A stretch of 6,912 nt of DNA from an uncultured Clostridia bacterium (GTDB lineage Bacteria > Bacillota > Clostridia > Oscillospirales > Ruminococcaceae), in the NCBI GenBank assembly GCA_947176675.1, contig CAMWRN010000130.1, forward strand, positions 1-6,912, written 5' to 3'. The notes beneath the pieces are model-generated. The model was not told the DNA's origin and searched no databases. It saw nothing but the letters and a program-made list of their open reading frames with translations. A program made the position numbers and the translations under genes. Each line of letters begins with the position of its first letter. Position 1 is the stretch's first letter. Below, piece after piece: positions 1 through 6,825 of the stretch.

Positions 1-557
1 CCCATAGCCGCAAAGACAACGGCAAATTCCTGGCCGCTTTCCTCGGCAATTTCAGCCTGACGAACTATCTGTACCGCAAGCTTGTTGTGAGAAAGTCCAG
101 AACCCGAAAAAATTGGAAGCTTCTGTCCTCTGATAAGGGTCATAAGCGCATCAACGGAAGAAATTCCAGTATGAATATAGTTTCTCGGATAGGAACGCGA
201 AACAGGATTGAGTGGCTTTCCATTTATGTCAGCGGTTTTCTCGGCATAAATTTCCCCAAGACCGTCAACAGGTCTGCCAGCACCGTTGAAAACTCTTCCG
301 AGTATCTCAGGCGAAAGAGGCATTTCCATAGGCTTGCCCATAAACCTTGTTCTTGTATTTTTCAGGGATAAGCCGTTCGTGCCCTCAAATACCTGCAAAA
401 CGGCTTTATTTCCCGAAATTTCAACCACACGTCCTATTCTTGCAGAACCGTCATCAAGGCGAATATCCACAACCTCGTCGTAAGACGCACCTTCAACGCC
501 GTCAAGAACAACAAGAGGTCCGTTAATTTCATTTAATCCAACATATTGCAGATTCAT
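1..557 (-). CDS. ntpB: V-type ATPase subunit B, non-catalytic head subunit (3' end cut by window edge)
   Basis: This is the non-catalytic subunit of the A3B3 head in the cytoplasmic V1 sector. It alternates with subunit A and contributes to the nucleotide sites at the interfaces. The frame is open from the ATG at 557-555 to the window edge, giving 185 complete codons of a protein that is usually about 460 residues, so the C-terminal 60% is missing. Visible parts are an N-terminal beta-barrel (start MNLQYVGLNEINGPLVVL), a stretch VFEGTNGLSL near residue 65, LGRVFNGAGRPVDG near residues 90-105, and GSGLSHNK at about 152-159. The last element sits where subunit A has its P-loop and lacks the GKT, which marks B rather than A. 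The protein continues to EFAVVFAAMG at the edge. The start overlaps the stop of the A gene by one base (TAATG) and has a GGAGGT site 9 bases upstream, inside the A coding region, so translation is probably coupled and keeps A and B at 1:1. Confidence 0.97.
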   Translation of the reverse strand, partial: MNLQYVGLNEINGPLVVLDGVEGASYDEVVDIRLDDGSARIGRVVEISGNKAVLQVFEGTNGLSLKNTRTRFMGKPMEMPLSPEILGRVFNGAGRPVDGLGEIYAEKTADINGKPLNPVSRSYPRNYIHTGISSVDALMTLIRGQKLPIFSGSGLSHNKLAVQIVRQAEIAEESGQEFAVVFAAM

Positions 558-559
558 TA
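555..559 (-). other. A/B stop-start overlap (TAATG), likely translational coupling
   Basis: On the minus strand the TAA that ends subunit A shares its last base with the ATG that starts subunit B. The ribosome binding site of B (567-572) lies inside the last codons of A. Coupling is inferred from this geometry and from the equal stoichiometry of A and B in the head. Confidence 0.8.
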
Positions 560-2317
560 CTTTACGACCTCCGTTTCCAGCCTAATTATCTGCTGTGAGA
601 TTTCGTTGGCAAGCGTTTTAAAGAGCTGAGGTTTATCGTTTGGAATATCATATTTCATCTTAATTACCTTTTCAAACAACCCTGTACCTGTTAACGCATT
701 TACCGTAACTCCCCTGCTCACAGCTTCCGCACATTTGTCATACAGCTCCAGAATTATCCCCATCATGCTGAACTGTTTTTCAAGAGGAACATAGGTATCG
801 TCCTTATGGTAAGCGTTCTGCTGTAAAAATCCCACGCGAACAACACGTGCGATCTCGATAACAAGCTTTTGGTCTTCTGGAAGAACGTCCGAACCGATAA
901 GCTTTACAATCTCCATAAGCTTATTTTCCTCATGGAGAATATTGGAAATCCTCTGCCGACACATCAGAAAATCGGAACTTACCTTTTCACTGTAATAGTC
1001 TTCCAGATCGTCAATATATTCGGAATAGCTATCATTCCAGTTAATGGCAGGATAGTGTCTCGCATAAGCCAAAGACTTATCAAGCGCCCAGAAGCAGCGC
1101 ACAAAACGCTTGGTGTTCTGGGTAACAGGCTCTGAAAAGTCCGAACCCTGCGGAGAAACAGCTCCTATTATCGAAACGGAACCCTCCTTGCCGCTTAAAG
1201 TCTCAACATATCCGGCGCGTTCGTAGAACTCGGAAATTCTTGACGGCAAATATGCGGGAAAGCCTTCCTCCGCTGGCATTTCTTCAAGACGTCCGCTTAT
1301 TTCACGAAGTGCTTCCGCCCAACGCGAAGTGGAGTCCGCCATAATAGCGATGTGATAACCCATATCGCGGTAATATTCCGCAAGTGTGATACCTGTGTAT
1401 ATAGAAGCTTCACGGGCAGCAACAGGCATATTTGAGGTATTTGCGATAAGCACTGTTCTGTCGGTAAGAGCCTTTCCGGTGCGTGGATCCACAAGCTCGG
1501 AAAATTCCTCAAGGACCTGAGTCATCTCGTTTCCGCGTTCGCCGCAGCCGATGTATACAATAATATCCGCGTCGCACCATTTTGCAAGCTGGTGCTGAGT
1601 CATAGTCTTGCCTGTTCCGAAACCTCCCGGAACAGCGGCAGTACCGCCCTTTGCAATGGGAGCAATAGTATCTATAACACGCTGTCCAGTAACAAGAAGC
1701 ATACTGATAGGCAGCCTTTCCTTAAAAGGACGGCTTTTTTTGATAGGCCATTTTTGAACCAGTGTAAGCTCAACGGTTTTGCCGTCGTCGGTTTTAAGTT
1801 CAATAATTTTATCTGTGATTTTACGCCAGCTACTTTTGGCAGTCCACACAACCTCGCCGCTCAAATTTGGCGGCACCATACAGCGATGCTCTATAACCGG
1901 TGTTTCGGGACAAGTCGCGTAAATTTGTCCTCCCTCAAGACGATCGCCCACTTTTACGGTTATCGTTACATCATACCTTTTTGACGTGTCCAGAGCGGGA
2001 ACGTTTGCTCCCTCGGCAATAAATGCTCCGCTGAGCTCCTCAAGTTTTTTAAGAGGACGCTCAATACCGTCAAAAATATTTGATAATATTCCGGGACCAA
2101 GCGTTGCGGACATAGGCATACCGCTGCCCTCAACCGGTTCACCGGGTTTCAGTCCCGTTGTAGACTCATATACCTGAATAGTCGTCTCCTCCGAGCTTAT
2201 GCCTATGACCTCGCCGATAAGCCGTTTTTCGCCGACGTACACCATTTCAAGCATGGAAAAATCTTTAGTGTCTCCTACCTTGACAACAGGCCCGTTTATG
2301 GAAAAAATTGTGTTCAA
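557..2317 (-). CDS. ntpA: V-type ATPase subunit A, catalytic
   Basis: This is the catalytic subunit of the V1 head, which hydrolyses or synthesises ATP in the cytoplasm. With the preferred TTG start it has 586 residues, the normal family length. An N-terminal barrel (NTIFSINGPVVKVGD) is followed by the A-specific insertion at roughly residues 110-190. The P-loop GGFGTGKT lies at 231-238 (Lys237), the catalytic glutamate in GERGNE at about 260, and the Walker B strand HIAIMAD ends in Asp328, followed by STSRWAEALRE. The alpha/beta-ATPase signature PAINWNDSYS is at 423-432, and a helical C-terminal domain ends in EVVK. The longest frame begins at an ATG at 2323, but its AGGAGG would be only one base away. 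The TTG at 2317-2315 has 7-base spacing and gives MNTIFSINGP, matching how I recall relatives beginning. The gene lies 34 bases after E and overlaps B by one base. Identity is certain; only the start is open. Confidence 0.98.
   Translation of the reverse strand: MNTIFSINGPVVKVGDTKDFSMLEMVYVGEKRLIGEVIGISSEETTIQVYESTTGLKPGEPVEGSGMPMSATLGPGILSNIFDGIERPLKKLEELSGAFIAEGANVPALDTSKRYDVTITVKVGDRLEGGQIYATCPETPVIEHRCMVPPNLSGEVVWTAKSSWRKITDKIIELKTDDGKTVELTLVQKWPIKKSRPFKERLPISMLLVTGQRVIDTIAPIAKGGTAAVPGGFGTGKTMTQHQLAKWCDADIIVYIGCGERGNEMTQVLEEFSELVDPRTGKALTDRTVLIANTSNMPVAAREASIYTGITLAEYYRDMGYHIAIMADSTSRWAEALREISGRLEEMPAEEGFPAYLPSRISEFYERAGYVETLSGKEGSVSIIGAVSPQGSDFSEPVTQNTKRFVRCFWALDKSLAYARHYPAINWNDSYSEYIDDLEDYYSEKVSSDFLMCRQRISNILHEENKLMEIVKLIGSDVLPEDQKLVIEIARVVRVGFLQQNAYHKDDTYVPLEKQFSMMGIILELYDKCAEAVSRGVTVNALTGTGLFEKVIKMKYDIPNDKPQLFKTLANEISQQIIRLETEVVK
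567..572 (-). promoter_or_regulatory. Ribosome binding site of subunit B
   Basis: GGAGGT lies 9 bases before the ATG of subunit B, within the C-terminal codons of subunit A. It fixes the B start at 557, even though the gene has no spacer from the preceding one. Confidence 0.85.
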
Positions 2318-2324
2318 ATCCATA

Positions 2325-2330
2325 CCTCCT
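2325..2330 (-). promoter_or_regulatory. Ribosome binding site deciding a TTG start for subunit A
   Basis: A perfect AGGAGG core (AAGGAGGT on the minus strand, 2331-2324) sits one base before the upstream ATG at 2323-2321, too close for normal initiation. It is 7 bases before the in-frame TTG at 2317-2315, which is normal spacing. I see no other binding site upstream of the ATG. Confidence 0.8.
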
Positions 2331-2351
2331 TACTGAGAAATGTTGCCCGTA

Positions 2352-2936
2352 TTATTCCGCAAAAACATTTTTCCCTGTGAAAACACGTCTTTGCTCTTCA
2401 ATAGCCGAATCAAATGTTTTGTCCGTAATAGTGCCTTTCTCGGCATTATAGACAGCCAATCCTCCGAAACGTATTTTTTCGTCGGGCGAAAATTTTGCAT
2501 TACAGGACGGGATAGCCTTTTTCAAAGTATCAGCATACTTCATATCGTCGGGCGAAAGGAATATCTCTGAACCGTCCGAAACGTGCATGAGCAACAGATT
2601 TTTCACCAACAGATTTACATATTTCTGATCTCCACGGAATTCCGCAAGCTTTTTTTCAACGGCGTCAAAAACCTTGTCAGCAAGCTCGTCTCTGTGACCT
2701 ATAACAGATTTCTTCATATTAAGCTCAGCCTTTGAAACGTTTCGGATATAAAGATTTCCGTCCTTTTTAGAGTACGAAACAACCTTTCCCGTTTCCTCCG
2801 CAGAGAAACTTTCAGCCTCCGCAAGAACGGCTTTTTTTCTTTCCTCAGCATCTGCAAGAATACGGTTTACTTCGCCTTCGATTTCATCGTTTACCGCGTC
2901 GATGAATACCTTCAGCTTTTCGTTGTTATTATCCAT
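2352..2936 (-). CDS. ntpE: V-type ATPase subunit E, peripheral stalk
   Basis: Subunit E pairs with a G/H-type partner to form the peripheral stalk that links the A3B3 head to subunit I and resists rotation. The protein has 194 residues, normal for bacterial and archaeal E. Residues 1 to about 100 are highly charged and helical (DEIEGEVNRILADAEERKKA), as expected for the right-handed coiled coil. HRDELADKVFDAVEKKLAEF at about 81-100 is the conserved junction. The compact C-terminal domain spans about 105-194 and contains the typical RFGGLAVYNAEKGTITDKTF at about 156-175, followed by DSAIEEQR, where other E subunits have GG followed by a short turn and NSFE-like residues. The ATG at 2936 has AAGGAG 7 bases upstream. 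It follows F after 34 bases and precedes A after 34 bases. Overall identity to model E proteins looks low by eye, as usual for this fast-evolving family, but context and the C-terminal motif make the call strong. Confidence 0.92.
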   Translation of the reverse strand: MDNNNEKLKVFIDAVNDEIEGEVNRILADAEERKKAVLAEAESFSAEETGKVVSYSKKDGNLYIRNVSKAELNMKKSVIGHRDELADKVFDAVEKKLAEFRGDQKYVNLLVKNLLLMHVSDGSEIFLSPDDMKYADTLKKAIPSCNAKFSPDEKIRFGGLAVYNAEKGTITDKTFDSAIEEQRRVFTGKNVFAE

Positions 2937-2970
2937 CAGAATTCTCCTTTAGGCAGAATGTGCCGCACAC

Positions 2971-3279
2971 CTACAGTTTTAATCCTATAGCGGATTCGAT
3001 ATAGCTTGATATCGTTCCGTTGATATTTGATGTGGCGTGACGGTCGGGAATTTCCACAATAAGCGGCTGCCTGCGGTTCAGCTTGTAGTCATAGACAAGT
3101 TCCCTGCAAAGCTTTACCAGCTTTTCCGTAATGAGGATAACTGCAATATCCTTGTTGTCCGCCGCACCGAGCAGAGCCTCTCGCACTTCTTCGGACTTGT
3201 GAACAACAACTCCCTCGATACCTGCAAGTCTCATTCCCATCTGCGTATCCACATTATCGCTTATTAAGTAAAAGCGCAT
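2971..3279 (-). CDS. atpF: V-type ATPase subunit F, central stalk
   Basis: Subunit F binds subunit D to form the rotating central shaft between the head and the K ring. It is called NtpG in Enterococcus hirae; atpF here is the A-type naming and is not the F-type b subunit. The protein has 102 residues, normal for the family. The N-terminal Rossmann-like part carries SDNVDTQMGMRLAGI at about 8-22, matching the family pattern of G/S-D-x-D-T-x-x-G-x-R-L-A-G. It is followed by strand IAVILITEKL at 45-54 and PLIVEIPD at 72-79, the stretch preceding the mobile C-terminal helix. The longest open frame starts 26 codons earlier, inside the end of K, but that extension (MLLAKLVRFTD...) is not F-like. 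GGAGG lies 5 bases before the ATG at 3279-3277, which decides the start. It begins 13 bases after K stops. Confidence 0.95.
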   Translation of the reverse strand: MRFYLISDNVDTQMGMRLAGIEGVVVHKSEEVREALLGAADNKDIAVILITEKLVKLCRELVYDYKLNRRQPLIVEIPDRHATSNINGTISSYIESAIGLKL

Positions 3280-3284
3280 AACAG

Positions 3285-3289
3285 CCTCC
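3285..3289 (-). promoter_or_regulatory. Ribosome binding site fixing the start of subunit F
   Basis: GGAGG, 5 bases before the ATG at 3279, lies in the 13-base gap after the K stop codon. It supports the 102-residue form over the 128-residue frame that runs back into K. Confidence 0.85.
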
Positions 3290-3292
3290 GTC

Positions 3293-3748
3293 TTAAACAA
3301 ACAGCATACACAAGGCGACAATAAATCCGTAAAGCGCACAAGCTTCGCCAAGAGCAACGAAGATCAGAGCCTTAGAAAATGACTTAGGGTCTTCGCTTAC
3401 CGCACCTATAGCTGCAGGAGCAGCAGCCGCAATAGCGATACCGCCGCCTATAGCACCAAGACCTACCGCAAGAGCGGAAGCGATGTACATCAGTCCGTCA
3501 GTACCGCCATTGTCATTGGATTCTTCAGCTTCAGCAGTAACCGACTCGCTGTCGTTTTCATTAACGGCATAAGCATTTAATCCAAAAGGAAGCACCGCGC
3601 ATATAGCCATTACACCGAAAAATGCGCAGAAATTTACTAAAAAAGCATTCTTGATAGATTTACCGCTCTTACGCTTTTTAATCGCGGAAACAATAGGCAG
3701 CATAAGAAGTCCTAATACAACTGCGGGAATCAAAAAATAAATAAGCAT
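3293..3748 (-). CDS. ntpK: V-type ATPase subunit K (c-ring proteolipid) with an extra N-terminal hairpin
   Basis: Subunit K forms the membrane rotor ring that carries the coupling ion. From the ATG at 3748 it has 151 residues and four predicted membrane helices. Residues about 1-21 and 34-56 form an N-terminal hairpin around a basic loop (KKRKSGKSIKN), which should be cytoplasmic. A hydrophilic acidic linker follows (about 62-85, rich in Glu, Asp, Asn and Ser). The C-terminal hairpin, about 86-151, is a standard c-subunit: a glycine/alanine-rich helix (GLGAIGGGIAIAAAAP), a polar loop (GAVSEDP) and a second helix with the ion-binding glutamate in GEACALYG (Glu135). The N-terminal hairpin has no carboxylate and no obvious c-like glycine pattern, so it is not a plain duplication. 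PFGLNAYA before the linker resembles a signal-peptidase site. A TTG at 3763 would add five residues but lies on the ribosome binding site itself. It follows I by 19 bases and precedes F by 13. Confidence 0.95.
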   Translation of the reverse strand: MLIYFLIPAVVLGLLMLPIVSAIKKRKSGKSIKNAFLVNFCAFFGVMAICAVLPFGLNAYAVNENDSESVTAEAEESNDNGGTDGLMYIASALAVGLGAIGGGIAIAAAAPAAIGAVSEDPKSFSKALIFVALGEACALYGFIVALCMLFV

Positions 3749-3756
3749 AACAAAAT

Positions 3757-3761
3757 CCTCC
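3757..3761 (-). promoter_or_regulatory. Ribosome binding site fixing the start of subunit K
   Basis: GGAGG lies 8 bases before the ATG at 3748-3746. It overlaps the in-frame TTG at 3763, so that TTG cannot use it, and the ATG is the real start. Confidence 0.88.
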
Positions 3762-3767
3762 AAACAA

Positions 3768-5705
3768 TTATTCTATAGTTTCGTCATAGTTTATTTTAAC
3801 GGGCGTAAACGGCACACCGTCGCCCGAATAAAAACGTGAAAACAGCTCATAAAATTCTAGACGCATTGCCTGTATGCAGACCAAAAGCGCCTCAATACCC
3901 ATTACAAAGACGTTTCCGAACACTACCATGACAGGCGAAGCAGCCGCCGACATTCCCTTTGCAAGAGCCATTACGACCAACATCATAGAAGCGTGAGAAA
4001 TCGCAAATCCTCCCACACGCACAAAGGAAAGTGAGTTGGACACATAGCTAAGCAAAAATTCAAAAACCTCAAAGAAGTTCGACGCAATAAAGTCGCCAAC
4101 GCCGCCTTCCATTTTGTACTTTTTACCCTTGACTAGACAAGCGAGCGGCTCTCTCATAAACATCAGTATCAGCGGAAGAATGATAAGAAGCAGCACGTAA
4201 GGAATGCTGAATACCTTAACGCCGAGAAGCGTGCCAACCAGTCCTCCAAGGATAGAACCGAAGAACACAAGACCAGCAATACCGTTATTGCTGAACAGAG
4301 CGCTTTCGTAGTCCTTGTTTTTTATTCCGGACACAATGTTTATCAGTATGGAAATCATTATCAGAAGCACGCCCAACGCAATAGTAGCTACAAGTATCGG
4401 CGCAACGTTGTCCATAACCTTTATCGGCAGGAAAGATATGCCCAATCTTTCATATATCGGATCAAGAAGCTCCTCGTAACCGAAAACACTGCCGTAAAGC
4501 AGACCGAATATTGCTCCCGAAATTCCCACTCTTGAAATTATCGGACCCATCGACCACTTTTTAAGCTTACCCATCAGCGCACCGAATACTGCCAGTACGA
4601 CACCTTGTCCGAAATCGCCGAACATTATACCAAACAGCAACATATAGGTTATTGCCACAAAGCTTGTAGGATTTATGCCGTTATAGGACGGCAAACCGTA
4701 CATTTCCACAAACAATGAAAACGGCTTTGTAAACCAATTGTCTTTCATCTTTATGGGAGGCGGTATCTTTCCGTTCACATCGGCGTGCTGTATTGATACA
4801 GAAATGCTTTCGATGTCTCCAAACATTCCAGCGAACCGTTCCGAATCCTTTCTCGGAACAAACCCTACAATGTGGAACTTATCCTTTACGATCACAGCCT
4901 TGTTTCTGAGATCAAAGTTGTCGTGCTGAGTTTTGAGACGCGAAAATATCTTGCAGAGTCTTTCTGTTTTCAGCTGCATATACTCATCCGACTGCTTAAC
5001 GCACTCATCAATGGCTTTCTTATCCTCTTCAACCATTCTGTGAAGCTCAGAGGAAGCCGTTTCAGAATCGCCGTGTACGAAGTCGGGAATATGAGTTCTC
5101 TCAAAATAAAGCTCATCAAAAATTTCTTCAACCTCGTCCAGATATGCCACCGGAACAAGATACATTCCCCAGTAATATTCCTGCTCCTGACTGAAGTGGA
5201 AAAAGAAAAACGGTTTGTCATCATAATACGGAAGCTTTGCAAAGCTGTCTGCGGGAAGCCTTCCCATACGTATCTTGATGTGTTCGCAATGGAATATCTG
5301 CTGAAAATCGGCAGTGATTCCCTGTAAATGGTCAACCTGATACATAGCCTGCTCATGAACTGAAAGCTGTTCTCTCGCCTGTCTTTCGGCGGTCTTGTAC
5401 TCATCGAGAGTATTGCTTACCTCGGACAGATACTTTTCAAGAGACGGAAGGCTTTCATTTTCCACATCGGAATAATCCGTGCTTTTGAACGTGACTCCCG
5501 ATCTTGCTGATATCTCGTTAAGCTTTCTTAAAAGCGGAGTGTAAGGATTGTCTTCTTTAAGAGCAGTGTATCCGCTTTTCTTTTTGGCGACCTTTGAAGC
5601 CGACTCAATGTGAAAACACCCGCAGTCGCTCAGCTTGACAAGCGTTGCATTCAGGTCGCTTGTGTGACCCGAAATGTTCACAAATTCCATTTTTTCAATA
5701 GACAC
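3768..5705 (-). CDS. ntpI: V-type ATPase subunit I (a subunit, membrane stator)
   Basis: Subunit I holds the two ion half-channels beside the K ring and anchors the peripheral stalks. It has 645 residues, close to the usual bacterial length. Residues 1 to about 320 are cytoplasmic, with charged helical stretches at about 85-120 and 215-265. The membrane part, about 340-620, has some seven or eight helices and opens with the conserved PPPIKMKDNWFTKPFSLFVE and LLFGIMFGDFGQG stretches. The essential arginine is Arg563 in SFVRVGGFAISH, matching yeast Arg735; His571 falls eight residues later, as in yeast. The last helix has Glu605 and Arg615 (GIEALLVCIQAMRLEFYE), matching yeast Glu789 and Arg799 in spacing. 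The start is a GTG with GAGGTG 8 bases upstream, giving MSIEKMEFVNI, typical of the family. It lies 38 bases after C and 19 before K. Confidence 0.97.
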   Translation of the reverse strand: MSIEKMEFVNISGHTSDLNATLVKLSDCGCFHIESASKVAKKKSGYTALKEDNPYTPLLRKLNEISARSGVTFKSTDYSDVENESLPSLEKYLSEVSNTLDEYKTAERQAREQLSVHEQAMYQVDHLQGITADFQQIFHCEHIKIRMGRLPADSFAKLPYYDDKPFFFFHFSQEQEYYWGMYLVPVAYLDEVEEIFDELYFERTHIPDFVHGDSETASSELHRMVEEDKKAIDECVKQSDEYMQLKTERLCKIFSRLKTQHDNFDLRNKAVIVKDKFHIVGFVPRKDSERFAGMFGDIESISVSIQHADVNGKIPPPIKMKDNWFTKPFSLFVEMYGLPSYNGINPTSFVAITYMLLFGIMFGDFGQGVVLAVFGALMGKLKKWSMGPIISRVGISGAIFGLLYGSVFGYEELLDPIYERLGISFLPIKVMDNVAPILVATIALGVLLIMISILINIVSGIKNKDYESALFSNNGIAGLVFFGSILGGLVGTLLGVKVFSIPYVLLLIILPLILMFMREPLACLVKGKKYKMEGGVGDFIASNFFEVFEFLLSYVSNSLSFVRVGGFAISHASMMLVVMALAKGMSAAASPVMVVFGNVFVMGIEALLVCIQAMRLEFYELFSRFYSGDGVPFTPVKINYDETIE

Positions 5706-5713
5706 CTGACTGT

Positions 5714-5719
5714 CACCTC
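5714..5719 (-). promoter_or_regulatory. Ribosome binding site supporting a GTG start for subunit I
   Basis: GAGGTG lies 8 bases before the GTG at 5705-5703. An in-frame ATG five codons later has only a 12-base-distant AGGTG and would remove the conserved MSIEK start, so GTG is preferred. Confidence 0.7.
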
Positions 5720-5743
5720 TTCATATTAGGTAAGGGAAAATCC

Positions 5744-6775
5744 CTAAGTTATAATAAGCGACGCTATTTTGCTGCTTTCAACGCCGTATCGTATGCCTTC
5801 GATAATGCTTATAATGTTCTGGACCTCCGTTTCTCGGAGGAAAATAAAAGCGTAAACACTCAGCGGAGCCGCACCCGAACGCCTAAGAAGACTCCTCGCA
5901 TACTTGTGCCTGAGCCTGCGGGCGCTTTGCTCAATGTTCGTTATGTCATAACCGTTTTGGATCATTTGTTTTCCATAATAGGTTTTCGCAAAACGTCTGA
6001 TAAATTCCTCCTCATTCGGCGCGCTATATATTTCACGATGTCTTTCAGCGGTAAGTCTGCCGTGAAAAGTAAGCATATCCCTTTCGATATCATCTTCCGA
6101 CGCATCAAAGTATGCTGTAAGACGGTAAGAATTTATAATGTTGATAAGATCGATTTCCGTTTCAAGGAAAGAAATGAACTGTTTAGAATCACTGCTTCTG
6201 AAATCCGCAGAATTTCTAAACATATTTATATAATACGTTCTTAGCAGTGTTTCGCACTTTGTAACGTCAACCTTACCATCTTCATTGGGCGAAATATCTT
6301 TCAATATATCATAGTAAGGCGTTTTACGGATAAATTCCAGAAGACCGGAAAAATCATTTATCTTAGCCAATTCCAACAAATCGAAAGATGTTAAATGATT
6401 GATATAGACAGGAACGTCCTGAATAAGCTTATCCGACCCTGCGTTGATGCATCGTATACATCTTACGATCTCGTCAATTTCCGTCTGAATTATTTTATAG
6501 TTATAGAACCGCTGATTTGAGATATGCTCAAAACCTGTGATCCTCATATACGTCTCAAAAACGCTTCTGCGCAACAGGTTTTCAAGCATACCTCTGTGAA
6601 TAGTGTTCGTATCTATCGAAGCGAGCAGCTTGCCATAATAGGTATTCTTTTTAAGATACTCCGCAACGTCTGAGACGCTCTGTCTGTTCATCATTTCGGT
6701 GTAATCCTGCGGTTTAAGGCGTTTTCCGTAGATAGCCATAATTTTTGCCACAGTAGCATTATAGTTCTTCTGCAC
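5744..6775 (-). CDS. ntpC: V-type ATPase subunit C (d / AC39 family), rotor socket
   Basis: Subunit C is a funnel-shaped protein that sits on the K ring and receives the central shaft. The protein has 343 residues, normal for the vATP-synt_AC39 family, and no membrane segments. The family's threefold internal repeat is visible. The first element recurs as DVAEYLKKNTYYGKL (about 36-50), LLEFIRKTPYYDIL (about 145-158) and EEFIRRFAKTYYGKQ (about 256-270). The second recurs as QTEIDEIVRCIRCINAG (97-113), ETEIDLINIINSYRL (205-219) and ETEVQNIISIIEGIRYG (315-331). The C-terminal copy is the family's most conserved signature. The start is a GTG at 6775-6773 with AAGGAGG 9 bases upstream. Here C is upstream of I, whereas in E. 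hirae it follows E. It ends 38 bases before I. Confidence 0.95.
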   Translation of the reverse strand: MQKNYNATVAKIMAIYGKRLKPQDYTEMMNRQSVSDVAEYLKKNTYYGKLLASIDTNTIHRGMLENLLRRSVFETYMRITGFEHISNQRFYNYKIIQTEIDEIVRCIRCINAGSDKLIQDVPVYINHLTSFDLLELAKINDFSGLLEFIRKTPYYDILKDISPNEDGKVDVTKCETLLRTYYINMFRNSADFRSSDSKQFISFLETEIDLINIINSYRLTAYFDASEDDIERDMLTFHGRLTAERHREIYSAPNEEEFIRRFAKTYYGKQMIQNGYDITNIEQSARRLRHKYARSLLRRSGAAPLSVYAFIFLRETEVQNIISIIEGIRYGVESSKIASLIIT

Positions 6776-6784
6776 GGCAAAGGT

Positions 6785-6790
6785 CCTCCT
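6785..6790 (-). promoter_or_regulatory. Ribosome binding site supporting a GTG start for subunit C
   Basis: AGGAGG lies 9 bases before the GTG at 6775-6773. It is a near-perfect anti-rRNA match and fixes the non-ATG start. Confidence 0.85.
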
Positions 6791-6825
6791 TTCCCGAAAA
6801 ATCTAAAAATCGGTTATCGGCTTAG

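Noticed and set aside
87..483. Two overlapping plus-strand frames at the left edge
   Set aside because: Both are antisense to subunit B, which reads cleanly through the whole stretch with family motifs.
1592..1984. 130-codon plus-strand open frame inside subunit A
   Set aside because: It is antisense to the region from the P-loop back into the A-specific insertion, with no motif of its own. It is a shadow of the conserved gene.
2479..2558. Short repeated word (cgtcgggcgaaa) occurring twice in subunit E
   Set aside because: It encodes two separate Ser-Pro-Asp turns and is most simply chance plus codon preference; there is no third copy nearby and no spacing pattern.
4872..5327. 151-codon open frame on the plus strand inside subunit I
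   Set aside because: It lies wholly antisense to a strongly conserved gene, shows no recognisable motif and no convincing family pattern, and is best explained as a shadow frame.
5732..5746. Small stem AGGGA-AAA-TCCCT in the C-I gap, considered as a terminator or processing site
   Set aside because: The stem is only five pairs, is not followed by a T run, and overlaps the stop codon of C. It is too weak to call.
5906..6244. 112-codon plus-strand open frame inside subunit C
   Set aside because: It is antisense to the repeat-bearing subunit C, with a composition typical of a reversed coding frame and no recognisable domain.
6792..6825. Direct repeat CCGAT-AA-CCGAT and a weak CCGA/TCGG pairing before subunit C, considered as an operator or terminator
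   Set aside because: The repeats are only five bases and the possible stem only four pairs with a long loop, which is not enough to support a regulatory call.
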